From assembly GCF_003144245.1 (NCBI RefSeq), contig NW_020289989.1:372001-436000 (forward strand): a DNA stretch of 64,000 nt, written 5' to 3'. This stretch comes from Jaminaea rosea (taxonomy: Eukaryota > Basidiomycota > Exobasidiomycetes > Microstromatales). The position numbers were made by a program, and so were the translations under genes. Shown piece after piece: positions 54,619 to 64,000 of this stretch (positions within the stretch are counted from its first letter, which is position 1; every line of letters starts with the position of its first letter). The notes under the pieces were generated by a model. That model had not been told where the DNA came from and ran no database searches. It saw nothing but the letters and a program-made list of their open reading frames with translations.

Positions 54619-57600
54619 ATGGCCTCGAGCGGCTTGCCTCCGGAACTCGATCCAGACTATCAGCATCGATTGGCCTCGCGCCAGCATCATCACCGCCAAT
54701 CAGCTTCGATCAGTTCGGTAGCTTCGGGTGAGCTGGCATGGTGTCCCGTGAAGCAGAGCCACGTACTGACCTGCATCTCCGCGCACACGCTGCAGGTCCC
54801 TCGCACCCACCACCTAACGGCATGGTCTCGACACGCGGAGCGGGCAGCTCGTCCGGCCACGTAGCATCCCCGCACGACGACGGCAATGCTGTCGCTGGAG
54901 GTTCACGTCGCTCCAGTCGAGCAGGAGGGAGGCGATCCTACAAGGAAGAGGACATAGAGGATGACGATGGTGCAGGGTCTCCTGTGAGTCGCGGCGATAG
55001 CGTCAGTGCAAGGACGAAGCAGATGTACGGGAGGAGAGCCAACAGTAAAGGCAGCACGAGCGCGAGCACGAGTGCCACACCTCGCCTCGATGCTGCTGGC
55101 GGTGAGGATGGCAAGCAAGCAGACAACTCGCAGCTCTCTGCCACTCGACCACGTCACGCTGCTGTATCGTCCAAGGACGCCTCCGTCTACTTGGAGGTCT
55201 CGACGGACGAAGACGGCGGCGGCGGCGGCGACGCCTCGCCTTGCAAGAAGAAGTCGCGCAAGCAATCTCGATCTCAACCCCGCCGTCGTTCTCGCAACTC
55301 TGCAGCTTCCACGGTGAGCGCCCCTTCAACTCTTTCGCCTCTCATTCACATCATTCATTCATTCATCTACCATTGGGCGAACTGAAGCGAAGATGGGGCG
55401 GAGAGGAGGGAGAGTTGGAGAGGCGCGATGGCAGGGAGGGGATGAGGAGAGAGTTTCGCATCATGGGAGGACAGGCGCCAGCCTAGCAAGCAATGGAGCT
55501 TCGCGCTGACCCACTCCCGCCCCCCGCTCGCACCCGCTCCAGGACCCCATCGCCTCGGCCCCCGTGCGCTCCTCCCGCCGCCGCAGCGCCGACGAAGACC
55601 CTGATGCAGATGTTGACGCAGAGGGCGATTCGGACGAAGAAGACGACGACGATGAGAAGCCCATCCAGCAAGCACGCACACGCAGCGGCCGAGTGACCAA
55701 TCATCGCAGCTATACCGAGCCCGGCGCGAGCAGCGACTCTGATGAGGATCATGTCCCCGCGCCGAGACGTAGAGCTGCGACCAGCAAGTCGATGGGCGGC
55801 TTCGTCGTCGACGACGGGGACGACGACGTGGACCGCCCATACGGCTCTTCCTCGCGCAGATCGACCCGCACCACGCTGCGTCGCGGCAACCAACCCAAAG
55901 TCGCCCGCCTCGCAGCATCGAAGCGCGCCGCCAAGGTGGACGAGGAAGAGCTCGACTCCGGCGCAGAGACCGAAGACCGCTCTGACGACCAAGAAGAAGT
56001 GGGTCGCTCCTATCGTCTACGCGAGCGCAAAAAAGTCGACTACTCTCTCACTGCACCTCCCGCAGAGCCTGAGCGCGATGGATTTGGGCGACCGATCAAG
56101 AGGACGAAGAGTAAGACGGGGCTGGGTTCAAGTATGGGTGGGGCTTTCGAGCTCGGTGCTGGGCCGGCGCATCTAGGGGGAGGAGGACGCAAAGGCAAGA
56201 CGGGCTGGGATGCTCTGCCGCTCAGCATGACGGGCCAGGACTACGCACGCATGTTTGGCGAGGACAACGACGACAGCTCAGACGACGATATCCCTGCGTC
56301 ACGCAAGGCCCCGCCTCCAGCTCTTATAGGCGCGAGTGGATCTACGGGCGGTCTACTCGGCTCAGGCCCAGCACCAGCAGACGGCGCCAACGAAGGCTCA
56401 GCTCGCGATGCCCTCGGCCGCATCAAAAAAGGAGGCGACTCGCTCGCAGACATCGACCCGCTGGGCGTCAACATGGCCGTGGACTTCGACTCGGTTGGCG
56501 GGCTCGACGGACACATTCAACAGCTCAAGGAGATGGTCAGCCTTCCCTTGCTCTATCCCGAGGTTTTCCAGCAATTTAAGGTCACCCCTCCTCGCGGCGT
56601 GCTCTTCCACGGCCCGCCCGGGACAGGAAAGACGCTCGTTGCCCGCGCCCTCGCTGCAAGCTGTAGTACGTCGGGACAGCAGATCAGCTTCTTCATGCGT
56701 AAAGGCGCGGACTGCCTGAGCAAGTGGGTGGGAGAGGCGGAACGTCAGCTACGCCTGCTCTTCGACGAGGCACGCGCCTCGCAACCATCCATCATCTTCT
56801 TTGACGAGATCGACGGTCTGGCGCCCGTGCGCAGCAGCAAGCAGGACCAGATCCACGCGTCCATTGTATCGACGTTGCTCGCGCTCATGGACGGGATGGA
56901 CGGGCGAGGTCAGGTCGTCGTAATTGGAGCCACGAATAGGCCAGACTCGGTTGACCCGGCACTACGCAGGCCTGGCCGCTTTGATCGCGAGTTCTACTTC
57001 CCTCTGCCTTCTCGCGAAGCTCGCCGCAGCATCATCAACATTCACACAAAGGGGTGGGACCCGCCTCTCAGCGACGCATTCAAGGAGCAGCTTTCGGAGG
57101 TGACAAAAGGGTATGGTGGAGCGGACCTGCGAGCGCTTTGCACCGAGGCGGCCCTCAATGCTATCCAACGTCGATACCCGCAAATCTACCAGACGTCGGA
57201 GCGATTGGTCCTGCAACCGGAGACGATCAAGGTTGAGGCCAAGGATTTCATGATGTCCGTCAACAAGCTGGTGCCTTCCTCGGCTCGCTCGTCCACCTCC
57301 GCCGCTGCCCCGCTACCAGAGCATCTTCGCCCGCTCCTCGGCCGCACAGTCGACGAGGCTATCGCAGCGCTGCAAAAGGTGCTTCCGCCCTCCTCGAAGC
57401 GCAATCCACTCGAAGAGGCGCTATGGGAGGACGACGGGGACGACGGTGCGGACGGATTTGGCCGCGAGATGATGCTGCAGAGCTTCGAGTCGCTGCGCAT
57501 CTTCCGTCCTCGGCTGGTGATTGCAGGCCAGCCAGGCATGGGCCAATCCTTCATAGGCGCTGCTCTCCTTCATCAGCTCGAGGGATACCACGTCCAGTCA

Positions 57601-59592
57601 CTCGACATCGGCGCGTTGATGGGTGACAGTGCGCGCACACCCGAGGCGGCCGTCGTGCAGCTCTTTGTCGAGGCGAAGCGACACAAGCCCTCCGTGCTAT
57701 TCATCCCGGGTCTAGTCCACTGGGCCCATTCCGTGTCAGACGCTGTGCGAGCTACCACGAAGGCTCTCCTCGACGAGCTCTCGCCCAGCGACCCGGTGCT
57801 GCTCCTCGCCGTAGCCGAAGCCCCCCTCTCGCAGCTGCCCGCAGACGTGGCCAAATGGTTTGGCTACCTGCGGGACAACAAGATCGAGGCTACGCTTCCC
57901 TCATCCTCGCAGCGCGAAGCCTTCTTCTCCGAGCTCCTCGCCAACGTCCGCAAGCCCCCCAGCGACTTCCCCGACGCCCTTCCCCGTCGCAAACGCATCC
58001 TTGAAGAGCTACCACGCGCGCCTCCACGTCCTCCCCGCCAGTTGACGCAAGCCGAGCTCCAACAGCAAGCAGCAGAGGACCATCGCACCCTCGAGCAGCT
58101 CAAGTATCGCTTAGGCCCCATCCTGAACGAGCTGCGCAAGAAGTTCAAGAAGTTTACGCGTGACCCCTGGGATGAGTATGAGCTGCAGTACCTTACGGAT
58201 CAGCTGGGCTTCGATTACGTTAAGGAGAAGGGGAAGATCGTTGTGACGATTCGGTATGCCAAGGGGTTCAGGCCTAGGAGACGCTCGACTATTACCGAGG
58301 TGAACGGGCTGAGCGTCATCACGGGTAGTGGTGACGAGGTGGGCTCGCACCAGCCGGCGGAACAGCCACAGAGAGGACAGTCAGCACCTGCTGAGCAGCC
58401 AAGCGACGAGCCTGGCGCGGCAGACGTGTCGATGAGCGAGGGGGCAGTGCCAGCAGGGGCAGCCTCGCAGCCCATGCCGGGTAGCAATGGCGGCATGTCA
58501 AGCCTTGGCGCAGCGATGACTTTCGGAGCTCCGCCACCACCACCACCTCAAGCAACCGACGGCTCAGTGACCAACCTCGTTGCGGCCGAAGTCCCCGCCA
58601 CCAACGGTGACGGAGCCAGCGGCGCCATGGCAGTCGCAGCCGCAGCCGCCGACCCCACCGCCGCCCCCAACGACACAGCCTCGACGGACGACGCGCTGTA
58701 CGACACGCGGGCGATGACCATCTACACGATGAACCTAGAACGAATGCAGAAGCGCCTCTACTACAATGGGTATCTCACCATCGCCGATTTCCTCACTGAC
58801 CTGTCCAAGATAGTCTCCAATGCGGAGACGGCCGAGGAGGTCGATCAGGAAAGGATGGTCCGAGCGCACCAGATGAGGAACATGGCCAACATCATGCTCG
58901 ACCAGTACATCGATGTGGCTTTCCGCGCCGAATGCGAGCGTATGGCTGTTAGGCAGCGGGCGAGAGAGGAGGAGAAGAGACGGGCCGACGAAGCGGCAAA
59001 GAGCTTGGCGGCTGCGGCTGCGGCTGGGGGTGTACCGCCGCCTAAGCCTACAGGGGAGAGGTTCAGTGCGAGGGTGCAGGGACAGGCCCCCGAGCATCAG
59101 ACGCCCGTCGATGTCAGGGCTATAGAGCGCAATAAGCGCAGGCAGGAGAGTGTGGATGCAGAGGGGCAGGAAGCGAACAAGAAGGCGCGAAGCGGCAGTC
59201 GAGAGGGCGAGCGCGAGCAAGAGGAGCAGCAAGCCGTCCCGCTGCTCAACGGTAATGGCGCCAGCTCGCAGAGTCTTGACGGCTCTCAGCACGACCCTGC
59301 CGTCGCCGCCCACCCACACTCAGCACCAGCAGCGCACCCGCCCTTCATCTGCCCCCCCGCCCTCCTCTCCACCCTCTCCTCCACCCTCCTCTCCTCGTCT
59401 CAGCACTTCAACATCGACCAACTACTCCAACTACGCGCCGCCTCCTTCGACTTGGTCTGGCGGGAGCGGAGCCAGTGGGATCGCACGGCACTCATCCACC
59501 AGCTGATGGCAGTGGCGGAGCAGGTCAAGGAGGCGGTAGAGCTCGAGAGGAGGGATGACGAGGAGCGGGCACGCAGGGATGCGATGGTGTAG
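54619..59592 (+). CDS. YTA7: Yta7/Abo1/ATAD2-type AAA+ ATPase with bromodomain
   Basis: Exons 54619-54727, 54796-55313 and 55543-59592; introns of 68 and 229 bp; 1558 residues. Order: a long disordered N-terminus with acidic patches (EGDSDEEDDDDE); AAA1 with Walker A GPPGTGKT (about 566), Walker B IIFFDEIDG (about 626) and arginine fingers in ATNRPDSVDPALRRPGRFDRE; AAA2 with a degenerate P-loop GQPGMGQS (about 868), as usual for this family; and a bromodomain in two parts (about 1060-1118 and 1265-1335) separated by a Gln/Pro/Ala-rich insertion, then an Arg/Glu-rich helix and a C-terminal helical segment. The family forms hexamers that remodel or load histone H3-H4 and control nucleosome density. 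Its end is 89 bp from the RTP1 end (convergent). Confidence 0.93.
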
Positions 59593-59681
59593 ACGGGCGG
59601 GAAAGCGGTGAGGAGACCGAGCAAAGCGATGCGATGTGATGCGATTCTGTAGAAAGGATCGATCCGCGTCGATCGACCGAA

Positions 59682-62600
59682 TCACGACCCAAGACCAAAC
59701 TGTACGATCGCAATCTCCAGTCCCTCGCACTCCGTCCCCATCTCCTCAGCCTGATATCTCACCAGCGCATCCTCATCCGCGTCTTTGAGCCAGCTGGATA
59801 CAACTTTCGCTCGTGGGATCAGTGTGGCGGGGAAAAGAAGGGCCGGCTTTTCCCTGGCCGGGTTCGTCTTTGTCTGACCGATATCGCTGCGCAAAGAGGG
59901 GAGTGTCCCGCCAGAGGGAAGTCGTAGACTCTTGAGTTCCGGCCCTTCCACCTTCCTCTCGTCGTGACGTGCCTCCGCACAGTCCTCGAGTTGATGTCGC
60001 GAACCCCTCACTAAGAGACACAACAGCAACATCGCTCCTCGACGGAGCTGCGGGTACGAGGTGTCAGTCGAAAACGCATCGTCCGCTCCCGGTGCCCAGC
60101 CTAGGCGACGCTTCTCCATCTCGGTATCCTTGTCCTCTGCTAGAGGATCAAGGCCCAGCGAGGCGGAATCCGGTATGGTCGACCTCTTCCCGCCTTCAAC
60201 AGCAAGAAGATCCAACGCCGCCTCGCCCATCCTTTGAGACCAGGACGCCCCAGCCCCGCCCCTGGCGCAGAGGGCGAGGGGGAAAGCTTCGACACAGGTT
60301 CCGAGCAAGCTGAGCACAGAGGAGCGCAGCGTGGTAGGTTGACTTGCATCCCTGAGCGCGTCGAGGAGCGAGGGGAGGAACAAGGGGGAATACCTTGCCC
60401 CTGCCTCGCCTAGGGACTGGATGGTGTGCAGAAGCACTTCGCCCAACCGCAGCCGGACGGTCACGCTTAGCTTTGTCTGCGAGGACGTCGGCGTGGGCGC
60501 GCACCCGTTGGAGGTCGAAGCCGGAGCGTCGATGTACATCCTTACAAGGGTTGTGAGACGAGAATCGCCACGGAGCGCCACGTCCTTCAAGGCCTGGACG
60601 GCGTGGAGGTACAGGTAGGACTCGTCGTCGGCCAGTGCCTGGAGTAGCAGAGCGATCAAGTCCGTCTTGTCGAGCAGGCCTTCAATCGCACCTAATCGCG
60701 CTTGCCTCTCTTCATCCTCCTGGGCGAGCATCATCTTGTCCTTAGAACGTGACGCGGCTTGTAGTTCAGCGGCGAGCTCCTTGAGTAGGACGATCCCGTG
60801 TGCCCGTACGGGGATGATCGGGTCCTGCAAAGCCGAGAGGGCCTCTCTGTACTTCTCCTGTACCTCTCTGCGCGCTCGGCTCCCTATAGTCTCGATCCTC
60901 TCGGGCTCCTCCTTCTCCTTTTTCCCTACGCCTGCCTGCCGACGGGCGAGGAGGACCAGGCGAGCTTCCTTGATCACTTCGGATAGCTCAGCGTCAGCGT
61001 CCTCGAGGGAATCAATGGCGTCGAGATCGAAGCGTCGAGATGTGAGGGTACGGTCAATCAGACCGAGCAACGCATTACCTTGAGGCGTCAAGTCCGTGTG
61101 AGCTTCCAGTGTGCTCAGCAAGAGCTCAACAGCCATACGCGTAAGGCCAGGGTCGAGAGGTTCTTCGTCTTCTTCTTGACTCTCGTCTCCCCCTGCACCC
61201 TGTAGGTGTTCGTGTAACGACGTATTGGAAGAGTCGAGGGAGAGATTCCGCAATTCATGAAGAATGCCCCTTGACGAGCCTTTCTCGTTGAGGGGCTTGA
61301 TGAGGGGAATCGCCCCTCCGTCACCATGCTGCTGCTGCTGCTCCTCCTCCTCCTCTTCCTCACCAGCCTCACGCTGCTCTGCTGATCGCAGCTGCCTCGT
61401 CGGCGGGGCATCCCCGCCCAGACAGTAATGCGCAAATTGCAGTGCCTGCCTCATGTCATGCCTAACCAAGTCCTCGCCGAACGTGTCCACTAAGCTGACT
61501 ACTGCCTCGAGATACCAGAAGAGACGCTGTGGCGCTCCCGAGTGCACGCTCACGTCCACATCCTCCACGCCTCCATCTCTATGGTGGTTGTCGAGTCGTT
61601 GTAGTCGCTTGAGAGAGAGGAAGCGTTCCAGCAGTTCAGGGAGGAGGAGGGAGGCTATATCCCGTCGGTTGGACTGGGAGAGGAGGCGGGTGATCAGAGT
61701 CGGGGATATTGCCGAGGAGGAGGAATTGCTTGAGCTTCCTAGTGTCTGGTGGAGGATGCGCAGCTGAGCTTGCATCTGTGCATCGTCATCGTCGTCACCG
61801 ACTCCTTCGCCTTTGAGGCCAGTGGATAAACCAGCGAGGAGATCGGGCGGGACTGTTTGGGCAGGTGTTGTAGGAGGGACACCCCAACGCAGTACCACTT
61901 CCTCCTCGTGGTCTACATCGAAGTAGGCTCTTGCTTTCTCCCCCTCCTCGTCACGCCGGTCTGCCCTCGGAGACAGCCGCCTTACAAAGCTTAGCGCCTC
62001 CTCTTCTCCTACTACCCGCATCCAAGTTGCGAGGAGTCGTTCAGCCTGCCCCGCCACTTCTTGTACGCCGTCATTCCTCGCTTTGCCCTTGCCCTTGATC
62101 TCCGCGATGCCCCGCCTGGCCTTCTGCGGCAGCTCAGCGAGTAAGACAAGCCGATCAACGACGGGATTGAGCAGGTAAGCGGCCCATCCTGATCCTCCTG
62201 GCGGGGAGGAGAGGCTGAGGAGCTCCAGCGTATCGAGGGCGGCATGTATGTCCTTTCCCGCAGTGAGGATGATTGAATGGCCACCTAGAGAGGATAGGGG
62301 AGGACCTGAGCGAGCGATTGGCTCCCAGATGATCGAATGTAGCTGTTCGGTCAATAGGGAGGTCTCCTCTTCTTTCCCTTTCAGTTGGAACCTCGCAAGC
62401 ACGTACGCCGCAGCACTTGCGTATCCGGGGTGTGTGGCGCCTCCCGCACTTCGTCCTCCTTCTCCACCAGTGACTAAAGGCAGCAGTGCAGCCAAGGCAT
62501 GCTCTTTCAGGTATTTTAACCTCTCGAACCCCATAGGAGGCGTGAGGATCAGGTCGGCCAAAGTATCCAGCGCCCTCCCGTCCAATGTAGCCCCGGCCCC

Positions 62601-63437
62601 ATCCGTCTGTCCCACCACACCCGCGATGAGTGCCATGGCCCCGCCTGGCCGCAACAATTGGCCGGAGAGGAGTCGTCGTGCTGTAGAGCGGACGAAGGGC
62701 GGGATGGGGATGCTAGGTCCGTCGGATGAGGTGGGGCGGGATAGTTGAGCGCTAAGTAGCGGGAGGAGGAGGGAGGGTGGGAGTCCCTTCATCCAAGATG
62801 AGAGGAGAGTACTCGCTGACGTCGCAGCGGGCGTCTTAGTTTTGGGTCCAAATGTCAGGCGCAGCGCACTTCCCAGGATGTCTTGCCCCAGCGGAGTGGA
62901 GAGGATGCGATGCGGTACCACGCCGGAGAGGGATGTCGTGGGTTCCACTGCTAGGGAGAAGAGGCTTGCCAGACGAGCGGAAGCGGGACCGCATGCATGC
63001 TGCTGCTCCGAATGAGCGTGAGCGTCGTAGGTTAGAATGGCGGGGGCAAGGCCCCATTGCGAGGAGAGGGAGCAGAGCGTATCCAACGTCTTGCGATTTC
63101 GCGCACCTATGCTTGTGGTCGCTTCGTCCTCTTGAGCTAGGAGATAGCGCTGTAGCAGTGCGAGGCAAAGGAGAGCAGCTCGAGCTGTTGCTACATGCAC
63201 GTCGTCGCGTTCATGATGACGAGATGGCAGGCTGATCCCCAACCTGCTCAGCTGTGCATCACAAGCTGCTAGGCGTTGGCTTAGCACCCGGTCCAGCGGT
63301 GAGCTTGTCGAAGATGAAGAGGGCGATCTAGCGGAGGGCTCCTGCTGCTGCTGCGGTCCCTCAATCGCTGCTGCCTTGTCCGTGAGAGCCCTCGCAGCTC
63401 GCCATGCTATCTCCAATGGGGAAGCGGATGGCTCCAT
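59682..63437 (-). CDS. RTP1: Rtp1/TANGO6-like RNA polymerase II assembly and transport factor
   Basis: Single exon, 1251 residues. The start at MEPSASPLEIAW is the first real ATG in the frame. Nearly all helical, with HEAT-type repeats; the C-terminal third has the RTP1 C1/C2-type blocks: QDPIIPVRAHGIVLLKELA, DDESYLYLHAVQALKDVAL, VTVRLRLGEVLLHTIQSLGE, and LFLPSLLDALRDASQPTTLR followed by SSVLSLLGT. Rtp1 in yeast and TANGO6 in animals act in assembly and nuclear import of Pol II. A central acidic/polar insertion (EEEEEQQQQQHGDG) is lineage-specific. It is divergent from the next gene with 258 bp between starts. Confidence 0.82.
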   Translation of the reverse strand: MEPSASPLEIAWRAARALTDKAAAIEGPQQQQEPSARSPSSSSTSSPLDRVLSQRLAACDAQLSRLGISLPSRHHERDDVHVATARAALLCLALLQRYLLAQEDEATTSIGARNRKTLDTLCSLSSQWGLAPAILTYDAHAHSEQQHACGPASARLASLFSLAVEPTTSLSGVVPHRILSTPLGQDILGSALRLTFGPKTKTPAATSASTLLSSWMKGLPPSLLLPLLSAQLSRPTSSDGPSIPIPPFVRSTARRLLSGQLLRPGGAMALIAGVVGQTDGAGATLDGRALDTLADLILTPPMGFERLKYLKEHALAALLPLVTGGEGGRSAGGATHPGYASAAAYVLARFQLKGKEEETSLLTEQLHSIIWEPIARSGPPLSSLGGHSIILTAGKDIHAALDTLELLSLSSPPGGSGWAAYLLNPVVDRLVLLAELPQKARRGIAEIKGKGKARNDGVQEVAGQAERLLATWMRVVGEEEALSFVRRLSPRADRRDEEGEKARAYFDVDHEEEVVLRWGVPPTTPAQTVPPDLLAGLSTGLKGEGVGDDDDDAQMQAQLRILHQTLGSSSNSSSSAISPTLITRLLSQSNRRDIASLLLPELLERFLSLKRLQRLDNHHRDGGVEDVDVSVHSGAPQRLFWYLEAVVSLVDTFGEDLVRHDMRQALQFAHYCLGGDAPPTRQLRSAEQREAGEEEEEEEQQQQHGDGGAIPLIKPLNEKGSSRGILHELRNLSLDSSNTSLHEHLQGAGGDESQEEDEEPLDPGLTRMAVELLLSTLEAHTDLTPQGNALLGLIDRTLTSRRFDLDAIDSLEDADAELSEVIKEARLVLLARRQAGVGKKEKEEPERIETIGSRARREVQEKYREALSALQDPIIPVRAHGIVLLKELAAELQAASRSKDKMMLAQEDEERQARLGAIEGLLDKTDLIALLLQALADDESYLYLHAVQALKDVALRGDSRLTTLVRMYIDAPASTSNGCAPTPTSSQTKLSVTVRLRLGEVLLHTIQSLGEAGARYSPLFLPSLLDALRDASQPTTLRSSVLSLLGTCVEAFPLALCARGGAGASWSQRMGEAALDLLAVEGGKRSTIPDSASLGLDPLAEDKDTEMEKRRLGWAPGADDAFSTDTSYPQLRRGAMLLLCLLVRGSRHQLEDCAEARHDERKVEGPELKSLRLPSGGTLPSLRSDIGQTKTNPAREKPALLFPATLIPRAKVVSSWLKDADEDALVRYQAEEMGTECEGLEIAIVQFGLGS

Positions 63438-63695
63438 CGAATTGGGCGCGAAGCTAGGAACCAATCAACGTGCTGCTGCCGCTGCTGCACGTCTTAGCCC
63501 CGCGAGACGACGGACAGAGACGAGCGAGACATTTTTGGTCTGAGGCCGCCGTGGACTGCGTCTCGCGTGGCGTGGCGGAGTGGCCTTGGCGGGCGCTTTG
63601 ACCACTCAAGTTGCTCTCGTCCACTGAGCGCTGAGCCAGGGCCCCACATCTTGCCTGCCTTCCTTTCCATCATCACGACCACCACCAACGCCACC

Positions 63696-64000
63696 ATGAT
63701 CGCTCAAGAATCTGCTCGCAACCTGCTGGCAGAGAAGCTCAAGGCACCGGGCCCCACTTCACCACCGACTCAGGCCGCCCTTCCTGCACAGCAGCAAGCC
63801 CAACAAGGAACCCCCCAGCCCCCTCTCCCTCATTACGACCCTCCCGTCCCCCTCGCTTCCTCCTCCTCCTCAGCCCCCTCAGCCCACACCTTCATCGCCC
63901 CTCGAAAACGCATCATCTCCCCTCGTTCCCTCTCCCGTTTCCAGTCCTCACAGTCCTTCAGCGACATAATGGGTCTGGTCATGGCACTCAACGAAGCAGT
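63696..64000 (+). CDS. Partial PTPA-family protein (PP2A phosphatase activator / Rrd)
   Basis: ATG at 63696; the frame is open to the right edge (101 codons). A Gln/Pro-rich N-terminus is followed by APRKRIISPRSLSRFQSSQS and FSDIMGLVMALNEAV, which matches the start of the PTPA fold (a basic residue-I-x-S/T-P...F...S..F.DI.GF...LNEAV). The family activates PP2A-type phosphatases and has peptidyl-prolyl isomerase activity. Truncated by the window, so which Rrd paralogue it is cannot be told. Confidence 0.75.
   Translation, partial: MIAQESARNLLAEKLKAPGPTSPPTQAALPAQQQAQQGTPQPPLPHYDPPVPLASSSSSAPSAHTFIAPRKRIISPRSLSRFQSSQSFSDIMGLVMALNEA

Overview
The window comes from a GC-rich, intron-containing fungal nuclear genome. 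Introns are short (mostly 61-130 bp) with GTGAGT or GTGCGT donors. Gene content and architecture (a BRPF-like Nto1 with bromodomain and PWWP, an EDC4-like decapping scaffold, WD40 Utp18, an intron-bearing tRNA-Leu) fit a basidiomycete, most likely Ustilaginomycotina. That placement is inference; no marker gene was compared.

Layout. 1-3062 (-): a long disordered open frame resembling the N-terminal regulatory part of a Wee1-type kinase, running off the left edge. 3.1-8.1 kb: gene-poor, with one tRNA-Leu(CAA) carrying a long intron and a ~170-bp fold-back. 8.1-13 kb: a large unrecognised gene in decay, rich in internal tandem repeats, followed by a small RGG/Asn-rich protein gene. 14.3-29.8 kb: housekeeping genes EDC4-like (-), NTO1/BRPF (+), an aldo-keto reductase (-), NUG1 (-) and DAK1 (+). 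29.8-45.2 kb: an accessory island. 45.2-64 kb: dense housekeeping genes WRS1 (-), UTP18 (+), RPN11 (-), NDUFA2 (+), a disordered hypothetical (-), YTA7/Abo1-type ATPase (+), RTP1/TANGO6 (-) and the start of a PTPA-family gene (+). Most housekeeping genes sit in head-to-head pairs with tight convergent ends.

The main discovery is in the accessory island. Seven small genes between 30.3 and 40.2 kb, on both strands, each encode a signal peptide, a variable spacer with at least one dibasic (Kex2-type) site, and a shared eight-cysteine module of the form C-x-C-C-x(7-8)-C-C-x(5-8)-C-(x)-C-x(2)-C, counting all C. Two of them carry two modules. These modules are hidden from plain ORF reading because in five genes an intron falls inside the module, between the CxCC and the following CC. 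I reconstructed every splice junction by hand; frames and the cysteine pattern close in all seven. This looks like a locally expanded family of secreted, Kex2-processed cysteine-knot-like peptides (candidate effectors or inter-organism peptides). I do not recognise the family. Next to it (41.4-43.5 kb, -) is another decayed unrecognised gene.

Limits: splice sites were read by eye, no homology search was run, and names rest on recognised motifs.
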